DNA of 41,479 nt from positions 1-41,479 of IMG/VR virus record IMGVR_UViG_3300025383_000006; one strand, 5' to 3'. Position 1 is the stretch's first letter. The number at the start of each line of letters is the position of its first letter. Below are positions 8,027-13,302 of the stretch, piece after piece. Origin of the DNA: a virus. The notes under the pieces were generated by a model. It did no database searches. It was given only the letters and a program-made list of their open reading frames with translations, and was not told where the DNA came from. A program made the position numbers and the translations under genes.

Positions 8027-8081
8027 CGAACATTTGTTCGACACGGGAGCCTCGAACTAACCCGAACCGAACATCTGTTCG
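8027..8081. promoter_or_regulatory. Two LexA-like (SOS box) palindromes
   Basis: CGAAC-ATTT-GTTCG (8027-8040) and CGAAC-ATCT-GTTCG (8068-8081) match the actinobacterial LexA box core CGAAC-N4-GTTCG, and both are followed by A. They are 41 bp apart centre to centre, close to four helical turns. Extra half-sites (TCGAAC, CCGAAC) lie between them. They stand upstream of the early promoter at 8216. Host LexA binding is the simplest reading; an unrecognised phage repressor is the alternative. Confidence 0.6.
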
Positions 8082-8146
8082 ATAAGCAACTGGCAACCCA
8101 TTAGCAATCACGGGGGCAGACTGCCAATATCACAGGCTTTCAATTG

Positions 8147-8196
8147 GTTGAACTTTCAACTAATTATCTGCCGAAATGGTCAAAAAACTATGACCA
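8147..8196. promoter_or_regulatory. Two inverted repeats upstream of the early promoter
   Basis: GTTGAA-CT-TTCAAC (8147-8160) and TGGTCA-N8-TGACCA (8177-8196) are perfect small palindromes just upstream of the -35 element at 8216. Their size and placement suggest operators for a transcription factor acting on the early promoter. I cannot name the protein. Confidence 0.45.
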
Positions 8197-8215
8197 GTCA
8201 TTTGCCCAAAATGGC

Positions 8216-8244
8216 TTGACAGCCTACTTGAGGGCGTGTATTTT
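8216..8244 (+). promoter_or_regulatory. Early rightward promoter
   Basis: A perfect -35 TTGACA (8216-8221), a 17-bp spacer and -10 TATTTT (8239-8244) form a strong sigma70/SigA-type promoter. The first early gene starts at 8289 after a strong GGAAGG ribosome-binding site. Operator-like palindromes lie directly upstream. This is probably the promoter for the plus-strand early block. Confidence 0.75.
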
Positions 8245-8288
8245 TCTCTTATCGGCAACACCGCCGAACCTATGGAAGGGAAAAGAAC

Positions 8289-8489
8289 ATGAGCAGAACA
8301 TCACTTGACACGATCAAGGACGGCTACGATTACGACAATCAAGCCTGGTACAAGGGCGGAAAGTATGTCCGCTGTGGACATCCTGACTCTATGGATTGCA
8401 ACTGTTTTGGCAAGATCAACGAAGGCAAAAAGGTTATTGTCACCCCTGCCATGATTGCACACCTTGTAAGCCAATGGGGGAATAACTAA
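8289..8489 (+). CDS. Early hypothetical protein, 66 aa
   Basis: The first gene of the early block, 66 aa, with an ATG placed after the strong site GGAAGGG. It carries a possible metal site, with CGHPDSMDCNC (one His and three Cys at about residues 29-39), and a short hydrophobic stretch near the C-terminus. Its stop overlaps the next ATG (TAATG). No family recognised. First-expressed small phage proteins often take over host functions, but nothing specific can be said here. Confidence 0.75.
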   Translation: MSRTSLDTIKDGYDYDNQAWYKGGKYVRCGHPDSMDCNCFGKINEGKKVIVTPAMIAHLVSQWGNN

Positions 8490-8578
8490 TGACCGAACTT
8501 GAACTATTGACAGCACTTGAATCTCTCAATACACTCAGAACATTCATTGAATCCCAATTAGAGAAGGTAGGCGCATAA
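8489..8578 (+). CDS. Tiny early peptide, 29 aa
   Basis: A 29 aa frame (MTELELLTALESLNTLRTF...) starts at an ATG overlapping the stop of the gene before (TAATG) and ends one base before the next ATG. It reads as one amphipathic Leu-rich helix. Coupled start and stop on both sides support that it is translated. The function is unknown; it could also act only as a coupling element for the downstream gene. Confidence 0.55.
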   Translation: MTELELLTALESLNTLRTFIESQLEKVGA

Positions 8579-8579
8579 C

Positions 8580-8810
8580 ATGAAACTAGTACAAGACACC
8601 GCAAGTGTGTGGGATACCTACATGATTGAAGGCTACCCATTCGGCATAGAAAAAATAGACGCACACGATTGGGTAGTATTTCGCCTATTCGGCTCACGCC
8701 GTGTCTACCTACGCGACACAGGTTTTATCTCTAAGGCACAGGCTCACGATTACCTCGTGCCAATTGTTGAGAACTACCGCTCATCCATTATCACGGCTGT
8801 AGTCGCATAA
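8580..8810 (+). CDS. Early hypothetical protein, 76 aa
   Basis: A 76 aa mixed alpha/beta protein with no Cys motifs, no clear signal peptide and several aromatic residues (WDTYMIEGYPFG, DWVVFRLFG). It begins with an ATG one base after the previous stop, preceded by GAGAAGG, and ends in TAATG overlap with the next gene. I do not recognise the family. Confidence 0.75.
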   Translation: MKLVQDTASVWDTYMIEGYPFGIEKIDAHDWVVFRLFGSRRVYLRDTGFISKAQAHDYLVPIVENYRSSIITAVVA

Positions 8811-8962
8811 TGCGCCTTACTCGTCGCGGGCGTATCGTTGTCTGGCTTTTAGCCGTCACCGCCCTATTTTTGACAGTGAACTACCTCAATCACCATTGGC
8901 GCGTAACTGTCTGCCACAACACCGCCGACGGCTACACCTGTGGCACTACATGGAAGAACTAG
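8810..8962 (+). CDS. Small single-span membrane protein, 50 aa
   Basis: A 50 aa protein: basic N-terminus (MRLTRRGR), one hydrophobic span at residues about 9-25 (IVVWLLAVTALFLTV), then a short outside-facing tail with two cysteines (VCHNTADGYTCG). This topology fits a small type II membrane or secreted protein, possibly with a disulfide. The ATG overlaps the stop of the preceding gene (TAATG). The role is unknown; membrane proteins at this position can serve superinfection exclusion, which is inference only. Confidence 0.65.
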   Translation: MRLTRRGRIVVWLLAVTALFLTVNYLNHHWRVTVCHNTADGYTCGTTWKN

Positions 8963-8975
8963 ACAGCAACGACAG

Positions 8976-8995
8976 GGCAGGGCTTACCCCCTGCC
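8976..8995 (+). terminator. GC-rich hairpin between early genes
   Basis: GGCAGGG (8976-8982) pairs with CCCTGCC (8989-8995) around a 6-base loop. Only a weak T-run follows (TTGTAGTGG), so this is a poor intrinsic terminator and may act as an attenuator or RNA-stability element. A second small stem (CTTGC/GCAAG) follows at about 9005-9021, ahead of the strong site GGAAGGGG of the next gene. Confidence 0.4.
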
Positions 8996-9048
8996 TTGTA
9001 GTGGCTTGCTAGATTGGCAAGACCAAAACCCATTGGAAGGGGCTAGAA

Positions 9049-9441
9049 ATGGAAAACACCTACACACCGCAACAACAATTTGCACTTGATGTTGCGATGA
9101 TTCTAGAAAACGACGGAAAGTCATACCAAAAAATTCAACAACGAGCGAAAGAGATTCGCAAGCACTCGAATTCGAGTGCCTCGCTACTTAGCGACTTTAT
9201 CCGCGAAATGGTCGAAAGCAGCGTAATTAACGCAATGAATGACATTGACAATGTAGGACATTGGCTCATTCGCGAGGTAATGTTCGGGTGGGGCGTTGCG
9301 CCTTACGACATCATTGCTCGCGAGATTCTCGCCGAATTGGAATTAAACGAACCTTTCTACACTCTCGAAAAAGACGGCGCGTACAAGATTCGCGGTACTT
9401 ATGAAGACATCAAGCAGCAATTGGAAAAGGACGGCGAGTAA
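9049..9441 (+). CDS. Early hypothetical protein, 130 aa
   Basis: A 130 aa acidic, helical protein (begins MENTYTPQQQFALDVAMIL), with no cysteines, membrane segments or catalytic motif that I can name. The ribosome-binding site TTGGAAGGGG is excellent and the same sequence recurs before 11736. The stop is followed immediately by the next ATG. Similar short acidic proteins occur in actinophage early regions, but I cannot assign a family. Confidence 0.75.
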   Translation: MENTYTPQQQFALDVAMILENDGKSYQKIQQRAKEIRKHSNSSASLLSDFIREMVESSVINAMNDIDNVGHWLIREVMFGWGVAPYDIIAREILAELELNEPFYTLEKDGAYKIRGTYEDIKQQLEKDGE

Positions 9442-9591
9442 ATGACTATCAACTACGAAAAGACCTTTCAAGGCGCGTGGGTGTTGTCTGCCTTCGTCGG
9501 TGGCTACTACGAACGACGCCAATTTATGGGTTACACCAAAAAAGAGGCAACGCGCCTATTCCGCGAATATGTAAAGGGATTAAACAAATGA
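9442..9591 (+). CDS. Small early protein, 49 aa
   Basis: A 49 aa protein beginning MTINYEKTFQGAWVLSAFVG, with an aromatic-rich centre and a basic helical C-terminus. It starts directly after the preceding stop and ends overlapping the next ATG (ATGA). The coupling on both sides and the coherent composition support it as a real gene. The aromatic beta-like N-terminus followed by a KKEATRLFREYVKG helix resembles small conserved actinophage proteins of unknown function. Confidence 0.65.
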   Translation: MTINYEKTFQGAWVLSAFVGGYYERRQFMGYTKKEATRLFREYVKGLNK

Positions 9592-9854
9592 CGCAAAAAT
9601 CTATTTCGTGGGGTGAACTTGCAGAATTGACCCACGCTAAACAAGTCGAGGCTTTTAATTGGTGTGCCTGTGAGGAGGGTGAAACTTATCCTTTTAGTGA
9701 TTGCCCCGTTAATTCTGACTATGTGGGCTATTGCCTAGATTGTGACGCGCAATTAAGCGCGGAAACTGTCAAGGCTCACACCTGCCCTTCGATTGCCCCT
9801 ATCTGTGGCGATTGCCTTTACCCGCTCAATACTTGCAATTGCAGGGAGCGATAA
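9588..9854 (+). CDS. Cys-rich zinc-ribbon-like protein, 88 aa
   Basis: An 88 aa protein with about ten cysteines arranged in CxC and CxxC pairs (CACEEGE, CLDCD, CGDCLYPLNTCNC), probably binding two zinc ions. The chosen start is the ATG at 9588, which overlaps the preceding stop; a longer frame upstream lacks a ribosome-binding site and overlaps the previous gene. It is the first of a run of four tiny zinc-binding proteins among five genes. The function is unknown: RNA- or protein-binding zinc ribbons are the usual guess. Confidence 0.75.
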   Translation: MTQKSISWGELAELTHAKQVEAFNWCACEEGETYPFSDCPVNSDYVGYCLDCDAQLSAETVKAHTCPSIAPICGDCLYPLNTCNCRER

Positions 9855-9989
9855 GTGAGCAGCCTACCTACTATTGAAATTAAAGGCGAATTGTGCGCTT
9901 ATTGTGATAATTGCGCTGAATTTATAAAGATCAGCGACGAAATGCCCCTGTGTTTCCAATGTATCCACGACGGGAAGGATGTGCAGTAA
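9855..9989 (+). CDS. Tiny zinc-ribbon protein, 44 aa
   Basis: A 44 aa protein starting with GTG directly after the previous TAA. It has the cysteine pattern CAYCDNC ... CFQC with a following His, enough for one zinc site. It ends with TAATG overlap into the next gene. Too short for most gene callers, but the metal motif and the couplings make it credible. Confidence 0.65.
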   Translation: MSSLPTIEIKGELCAYCDNCAEFIKISDEMPLCFQCIHDGKDVQ

Positions 9990-10120
9990 TGAATAAGTGC
10001 TTAAAATGCCAGGAGACGGGCTGTCTAGTGCTAAGCACTACTAACGCCGATTACATCTGCGAGGCTTGTGGCGAGTGGCAGGACGTCACACTCAACGACG
10101 TGTGGGAGACTGTAGCGTGA
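9989..10120 (+). CDS. Tiny zinc-ribbon protein, 43 aa
   Basis: A 43 aa protein with CxxC at the N-terminus (CLKCQ) and CxxC later (CEACGEW), the typical four-Cys zinc ribbon. Start ATG overlaps the previous stop (TAATG) and the stop overlaps the next GTG (GTGA). The acidic tail ends LNDVWETVA. The function is unknown. Confidence 0.65.
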   Translation: MNKCLKCQETGCLVLSTTNADYICEACGEWQDVTLNDVWETVA

Positions 10121-10287
10121 ACCGCCTCGACTATTGGAAACAGCAAGCAAAAGAGGCAGAGGCGGACTTTTACCGCCTCAACGCCGAACAGGACAGACTA
10201 GATGAAACTGTCACCGCTCTCGTTGATCTTATCCGCGCCTCTCGACAGATTGAGCGATTGGAGAGTGATTTGCCGTCGTGGCTGTGA
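10117..10287 (+). CDS. Small coiled-coil protein, 56 aa
   Basis: A 56 aa highly charged helical protein with heptad-like Leu/Ile spacing (about residues 5-50), so probably a coiled coil. The start is GTG at 10117 (GTGA overlap with the previous stop); a longer frame from 10066 would overlap the upstream gene by 55 bp. Its stop overlaps the next GTG. It could form an oligomerisation partner for the neighbouring zinc proteins (inference). Confidence 0.65.
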   Translation: MNRLDYWKQQAKEAEADFYRLNAEQDRLDETVTALVDLIRASRQIERLESDLPSWL

Positions 10288-10436
10288 CTAAATCCTGCTA
10301 CGAGTACGACTCACAGGCGGGCGAGTGGATAGCCACCTGCCCCGCTTGTGGCGTTGTCTCGTACTATCCCACCTTACGGGAAACACTCAAGCAACACATT
10401 AGACATTCACGTACAAAATGTCTAAATGGGTATTGA
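10284..10436 (+). CDS. Tiny C2H2-type zinc finger protein, 50 aa
   Basis: A 50 aa protein starting with GTG in a GTGA overlap. It contains CPACG followed 17 residues later by HIRH, the Cys2-His2 arrangement with a helix-compatible linker, and a basic tail (HSRTKCLNG). C2H2 fingers are uncommon in phages but known in a few actinobacterial and phage proteins. Nucleic-acid binding is likely. It is the last gene before a structured gap. Confidence 0.6.
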   Translation: MTKSCYEYDSQAGEWIATCPACGVVSYYPTLRETLKQHIRHSRTKCLNGY

Positions 10437-10580
10437 AAAAATAACCGATCAAGCCGTGTAAGTCGGTTAAACCGATCAACTACGCCCGCGCATACGCCAT
10501 TGGCAGCGTATCAAGCCCCTTGATACGCGTGACGAGTGAATTGCTTGCACTTCACTCTCGCAGCGCGGGTGTTTTTATTC
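10437..10580 (+). ncRNA. Structured intergenic element ending in a terminator-like stem
   Basis: An outer stem CCCGCGC (10485-10491) / GCGCGGG (10563-10569) encloses two perfect inner hairpins: GCGTATCAAG/CTTGATACGC with a 3-base loop (10506-10528) and GAGTGAA/TTCACTC with a 10-base loop (10534-10557). The outer stem is followed by TGTTTTTATTC, a U-rich tail. The whole could be a branched terminator, an attenuator or a small RNA. It was tested as a tRNA and rejected because no T-arm or 7-base anticodon loop can be drawn. Confidence 0.5.
10477..10508 (+). repeat. Imperfect direct repeat, copy 1 (copy 2 at 10611-10642)
   Basis: The 32-mer starting CAACTACGCCCGCGCATACG recurs at 10611-10642 with a few changes, and the similarity extends leftward (AAGCCGTG...CGGTT in both). 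The second copy lies at the start site of the promoter at 10581, the first inside the structured element. A partial tandem duplication of a promoter leader is the simplest explanation. Confidence 0.6.
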
Positions 10581-10609
10581 TTGACAAAGCCGTGAAATAC
10601 GGTTTTAAT
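10581..10609 (+). promoter_or_regulatory. Promoter for the whiB segment
   Basis: TTGACA (10581-10586), a 17-bp spacer, then TTTAAT (10604-10609) makes a strong sigma70-type promoter just after the terminator-like structure. The next gene starts with GTG at 10658, preceded by TTGGAAGG. It probably drives the segment 10658-12817 with whiB. Confidence 0.7.
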
Positions 10610-10657
10610 ACAACTACGCCAGCGCAAACGTCACTGGCAGCGATTGGAAGGTAAGAA

Positions 10658-10807
10658 GTGAGCATACGCGAACAAAACACGCGAGTATTGCGTGACATTG
10701 AGAAGATTACAGAGCGAGCCTTACACGAGGCGTGGCTTACAGGCTACAACCAGGCTATCTACGATATGAACAACGACGTAGATGTAAAGGCAAGTGACAA
10801 TGAGTAG
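10658..10807 (+). CDS. Small helical protein upstream of whiB, 49 aa
   Basis: A 49 aa helical protein (MSIREQNTRVLRDIEKI...) that starts with GTG after the ribosome-binding site GGAAGG. Its 3' end overlaps the whiB start by 8 bp. It carries no metal motif. The sequence RALHEAWLTGYNQAIYDM resembles a short conserved motif in actinophage small proteins; no function can be given. Confidence 0.6.
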   Translation: MSIREQNTRVLRDIEKITERALHEAWLTGYNQAIYDMNNDVDVKASDNE

Positions 10808-11228
10808 AGCCGCCTGCTACGAAAATGGCGTAGACCCTGACATCTGGTTCCCCGAATCTATGAAGATCCGAGCCGAGGTAAATAAGCGGCTCATTGTAGA
10901 TCAAACTGAGACAAAAAAGGCGTTACTCGCTATGGAGATTTGCGAGACTTGTCCCATACGGAAAAAGTGTGTTGAGGTTGCTATGCAAGATATGTCCAGC
11001 ATAGACTATGGCATATACGGCGGCACATTACCGATGGAGAGAAGAAAGGCTATTAACGCCACCTATCGCGGAGCAGAAGGCGATATATGGCAACAGAACC
11101 TTCGCGCACTGGCAACCGCGAAAGGCTTGACTGTAATAGATATTCCCCCACACGAAAGGCCAACATCATTTATACAAATGTATCTCGAACAACGCCCACG
11201 TCGCGGCGCAGAATCTACGGATTTTTAG
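10800..11228 (+). CDS. whiB: WhiB family transcriptional regulator
   Basis: A 142 aa protein with the WhiB hallmarks. These are an N-terminal Cys followed by DPDIWFP, then CETCPIRKKC (C-x2-C-x5-C), giving four cysteines for a 4Fe-4S cluster, then the turn GIYGGT (usually G-V/I-W-G-G) and a basic segment MERRK. WhiB-like proteins bind the host primary sigma factor and DNA and occur only in Actinobacteria and their phages. I chose ATG 10800; GTG 10794 would add two residues. A C-terminal extension of about 50 residues follows the usual domain. It probably redirects host transcription, as shown for TM4 WhiB. Confidence 0.93.
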   Translation: MSRAACYENGVDPDIWFPESMKIRAEVNKRLIVDQTETKKALLAMEICETCPIRKKCVEVAMQDMSSIDYGIYGGTLPMERRKAINATYRGAEGDIWQQNLRALATAKGLTVIDIPPHERPTSFIQMYLEQRPRRGAESTDF

Positions 11229-11593
11229 CATTTATGGTCATGGCAGTATGGCTCTCAAATAGCCCTACAAAGGCTGCAAACGAGCATTTAACGCCCGCTA
11301 AACCCTTCGCCCACACTTTATACCTACGACAAGGCGGCAACGCCCGACAATGGGGCTGTCTAGTGAAGTTGTGGACGATGGAAAGCAACTGGCGAGTGGA
11401 TGCAGTGAACAAGCACGGCGGGGCAAGAGGCATACCTCAAGCCCTGCCAGCCAGCAAGATGGCACAATTCGGCACAGATTATCGCTATAACTATCAGACA
11501 CAGATCCGATGGGGCTTGCGTTATATCAAGACTCATTGGAATAATAACGCCTGTAACGCCCTGAAACACGAGAAGCGTGTCGGGTGGTACTGA
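11087..11593 (+). CDS. Membrane-anchored lytic transglycosylase-like protein
   Basis: A 168 aa protein: an N-terminal cytosolic segment of about 40 residues with RRR, a hydrophobic span (about residues 43-57), then an SLT-like domain. The motif LWTMESNW carries the likely catalytic Glu, followed by GGARGIPQ and RWGLRYI as in actinobacterial transglycosylase domains. The only in-frame starts are ATG 11087, which overlaps whiB by 142 bp, and ATG 11234 inside the hydrophobic span. The basic residues before the span favour 11087. A cell-wall enzyme in the early block is unusual; roles in wall remodelling or superinfection exclusion are inference. Confidence 0.75.
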   Translation: MATEPSRTGNRERLDCNRYSPTRKANIIYTNVSRTTPTSRRRIYGFLAFMVMAVWLSNSPTKAANEHLTPAKPFAHTLYLRQGGNARQWGCLVKLWTMESNWRVDAVNKHGGARGIPQALPASKMAQFGTDYRYNYQTQIRWGLRYIKTHWNNNACNALKHEKRVGWY

Positions 11594-11739
11594 TGGACAT
11601 TGAGCGTGCAAAGCAGAAGATAGAAGATGCAAAAACATCTATGCCATTGGGTCATAAAGACTACGAATGGATGGATGGATTTAACCACGGCCTAGATTGG
11701 GCCTTGCGTATATTGGAAGGGGATAAAAGCGCATCATGA
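11593..11739 (+). CDS. Small early protein, 48 aa
   Basis: A 48 aa helical protein starting MDIERAKQKIEDA at an ATG overlapping the previous TGA and ending overlapped with the next ATG (ATGA). The C-terminal half HKDYEWMDGFNHGLDWALRI resembles a motif common in small actinophage proteins. No function is known to me. The 3' end contains the ribosome-binding site of the next gene (TTGGAAGGGG). Confidence 0.65.
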   Translation: MDIERAKQKIEDAKTSMPLGHKDYEWMDGFNHGLDWALRILEGDKSAS

Positions 11740-12002
11740 CCCACGACGAACTATTGAAGAAAATTAAAGCGCAGGAAGAATACTGGACTAATCTCGTTCA
11801 CTACACCAAGCCTGAATTTTACGAGAATACAGTTGACCAGCGCAACGCATGGCAAGCCTTGAAGGCTGTTGTGGAATTGCACAAACCATTCTTCGGGCTT
11901 TGCCAAGTATGCAAACAAGAAGGTGACGAAGATACTTTCGATTACATAGGCGTTTCATACCCTTGCCCAACCATCCAAGCAATTGACAAGGCACTGTCAT
12001 GA
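11736..12002 (+). CDS. Conserved-type early protein, 88 aa
   Basis: An 88 aa mostly helical protein with a C-terminal CQVCKQ motif and a later single Cys (YPCPTIQAI). This combination (helical N-terminus, CxxC, then YPCxTIxAI) recurs in many small actinophage proteins of unknown function, perhaps with a zinc site. It overlaps its neighbours at both ends by 4 bp. Confidence 0.75.
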   Translation: MTHDELLKKIKAQEEYWTNLVHYTKPEFYENTVDQRNAWQALKAVVELHKPFFGLCQVCKQEGDEDTFDYIGVSYPCPTIQAIDKALS

Positions 12003-12817
12003 ACAAACTACCTACAGTATTTATCCATATCCTTGCCAAAGATAAGGCAGATGTATTGCCTTACTGGCTTGAACAGAACCTAGATAACCTGGATTATCCA
12101 CGCGACAAGATTTATCTGCACTTTCGCACAAACAATAACAACGATGACACGGCCAAGATTTTGCACCAGTGGATAGACGATCAACCTATCCGCGCTGCAC
12201 GCGGCTATGAGTCAGATGAGCATATGTTCGCATGGAAAAGCATCACCATTGACGATGAGGACATAGATGTACCTGTCCAGAACTACGGCGTACACGAATG
12301 GAATCCAACACGCTTTAAGGCACTGGCTAAACTGCGCCAAGAAGGTATAGATGAGGCTATCTTTTGGGAAGCAGACTTTTACTACACCTGCGATGTGGAT
12401 AACTTTGTTATCGGCTCAACCTTAAAGCAACTGGTCAGTTACAACTTGCCCGTAGTAGCCCCTCTTATTCGCTATGCGGTGGGTAAAGACGAGCATGCAC
12501 CTTATGCCAACTATCACAACTTAGCCACGGCAGAAGGCTATTACAAGGACAATCACGCCTACTACTCAGTCCTTAACGGAGCAGTACGCGGGCTGATCTT
12601 GTGTGATGTGGTTCACTGTACCTATCTCATTCGCAAGGATGTGTTACCAAAGGTAACCTATGCCGATGGAACTGATGACTATGAGTATGTTATCTTTAGC
12701 CGCAACCTACGCAAACTAGACATCCCGCAGTATCTGGATAACACCAAGATCTACGGATACCTAACACTTGATGAGGATGTAGCCGCTTGCCAGAAATGGA
12801 TGGCTACGCTAAAATAG
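11999..12817 (+). CDS. Glycosyltransferase resembling collagen galactosyltransferase (COLGALT/PLOD-type GT-A)
   Basis: A 272 aa GT-A-like enzyme. The N-terminus PTVFIHILAKDKADVLPYWL, the following LDYPRDKIYLHFRTNNNNDD, the segment LPVVAPLI (about 150-157), then GYY, VVHCTYLI (about 204) and TDDYEYVIFSRN (about 225) follow, in the same order, motifs I recall from animal COLGALT1 and viral PLOD-type domains. The expected DxD appears as FWEADF (about 123-127), E-x-D. It lies at the end of the early block, with 4 bp overlap upstream and a terminator downstream. Transfer of a sugar to protein hydroxyl groups is inference; the phage's own collagen-like fibre is an obvious candidate acceptor. Confidence 0.7.
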   Translation: MNKLPTVFIHILAKDKADVLPYWLEQNLDNLDYPRDKIYLHFRTNNNNDDTAKILHQWIDDQPIRAARGYESDEHMFAWKSITIDDEDIDVPVQNYGVHEWNPTRFKALAKLRQEGIDEAIFWEADFYYTCDVDNFVIGSTLKQLVSYNLPVVAPLIRYAVGKDEHAPYANYHNLATAEGYYKDNHAYYSVLNGAVRGLILCDVVHCTYLIRKDVLPKVTYADGTDDYEYVIFSRNLRKLDIPQYLDNTKIYGYLTLDEDVAACQKWMATLK

Positions 12818-12859
12818 GTTTGCCGCTCGCTCACCCTTCCAGGCTTGTAGCGGCAAGAC

Positions 12860-12896
12860 AAAAGCCCGTCACCGAGGTTTATCGGCGGCGGGCTTT
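12860..12896. terminator. Terminator between convergent blocks
   Basis: AAAGCCCG (12861-12868) pairs with CGGGCTTT (12889-12896), with an inner CCGA/TCGG stem. A-rich sequence precedes it and T-rich sequence (GTTCTTTT) follows, so it can stop transcription from both sides. It sits between the glycosyltransferase (ending 12817) and the end of the minus-strand replication block (12930). Confidence 0.8.
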
Positions 12897-12929
12897 GTTC
12901 TTTTGCGTCTTCCCCTAACGCAAACCTAT

Positions 12930-13109
12930 TTATCTTTTTGGGTTGTCCGTGCTGTAGTAGCCAGACCCTTGAAAGCGGACAGGAGCCGCGAAAAAGATTC
13001 GATCCATAAGATTGTCGCAGTGCATTGGGGCGGATGATTCCGCGTGGATTGATCGTTCAACTGTTTCCTCTACTCCGCACTTGCTGCAACGATACTCGTA
13101 ACTAGGCAC
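12930..13109 (-). CDS. FmdB-like zinc ribbon protein, 59 aa
   Basis: A 59 aa protein that starts MPSYEYRCSKCG, the hallmark of FmdB-type zinc ribbons, and ends FQGSGYYSTDNPKR, also typical of that family (F-x-GSG-[FYW]). The second Cys pair is reduced to one Cys (MHCDN), so metal binding may be altered. The start is GTG at 13109, overlapping the upstream stop by 8 bp. It is the last gene of the minus-strand replication block. Such proteins are common in actinobacterial phages; the function is unclear. Confidence 0.7.
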   Translation of the reverse strand: MPSYEYRCSKCGVEETVERSIHAESSAPMHCDNLMDRIFFAAPVRFQGSGYYSTDNPKR

Positions 13110-13302
13110 GATTTTCCCGATCTTTTCTACGAGATATATTCAACACAGAATATACTTCACGCTTGCGCATAAGATTCCAAAACCAAATCTTTGTATAAAC
13201 CTTAAGTGTTTTAAGCCAGATCTTTTCTCTGAAAGATTTTTTACGGCGGGCTTCATCCCACCAAGCAAGTTTACTTAACTTCCATGCTTCTTCTTCTGTC
13301 AT
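13102..13302 (-). CDS. Small basic protein, 66 aa
   Basis: A 66 aa strongly basic, Trp/Lys/Arg-rich protein with an acidic start (MTEEEAWKLSKLAWWDEA). ATG overlaps the stop of the sigma-like gene (ATGA). The charge suggests nucleic-acid or membrane-surface contact. Codon use is more AT-rich than its neighbours. No family recognised. Confidence 0.65.
   Translation of the reverse strand: MTEEEAWKLSKLAWWDEARRKKSFREKIWLKTLKVYTKIWFWNLMRKREVYSVLNISRRKDRENRA

Larger units (their letters stand above)
7331..8288. promoter_or_regulatory. Gene-free regulatory and putative origin region between divergent blocks
   Basis: This 958 bp gap is the only long gene-free stretch in the genome. It separates the minus-strand late block (starting with terL) from the plus-strand early block. 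Going left to right it contains a dense hairpin array, a TATA-like minus-strand promoter with a flanking palindrome, a CRP-like palindrome, nine TTGTC(C)G-type repeats, three DnaA boxes, two LexA-like palindromes, two further small inverted repeats, and a consensus plus-strand promoter. Each is listed separately. Short open frames inside it lack ribosome-binding sites and overlap these elements, so I treat them as chance. Confidence 0.85.

Noticed and set aside
7780-8111. Open frames of 61 aa and 89 aa in the hub
   Set aside because: They overlap iterons and DnaA/LexA-like boxes, have no ribosome-binding site and no protein-like composition.
10485-10569. tRNA-like cloverleaf with a 7-bp outer stem
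   Set aside because: A D-arm-like stem with GG in the loop can be drawn, but no anticodon arm with a 7-base loop and no T-arm with TTCRA fit, and the stem is followed by a U-run. Kept as a structured element only.
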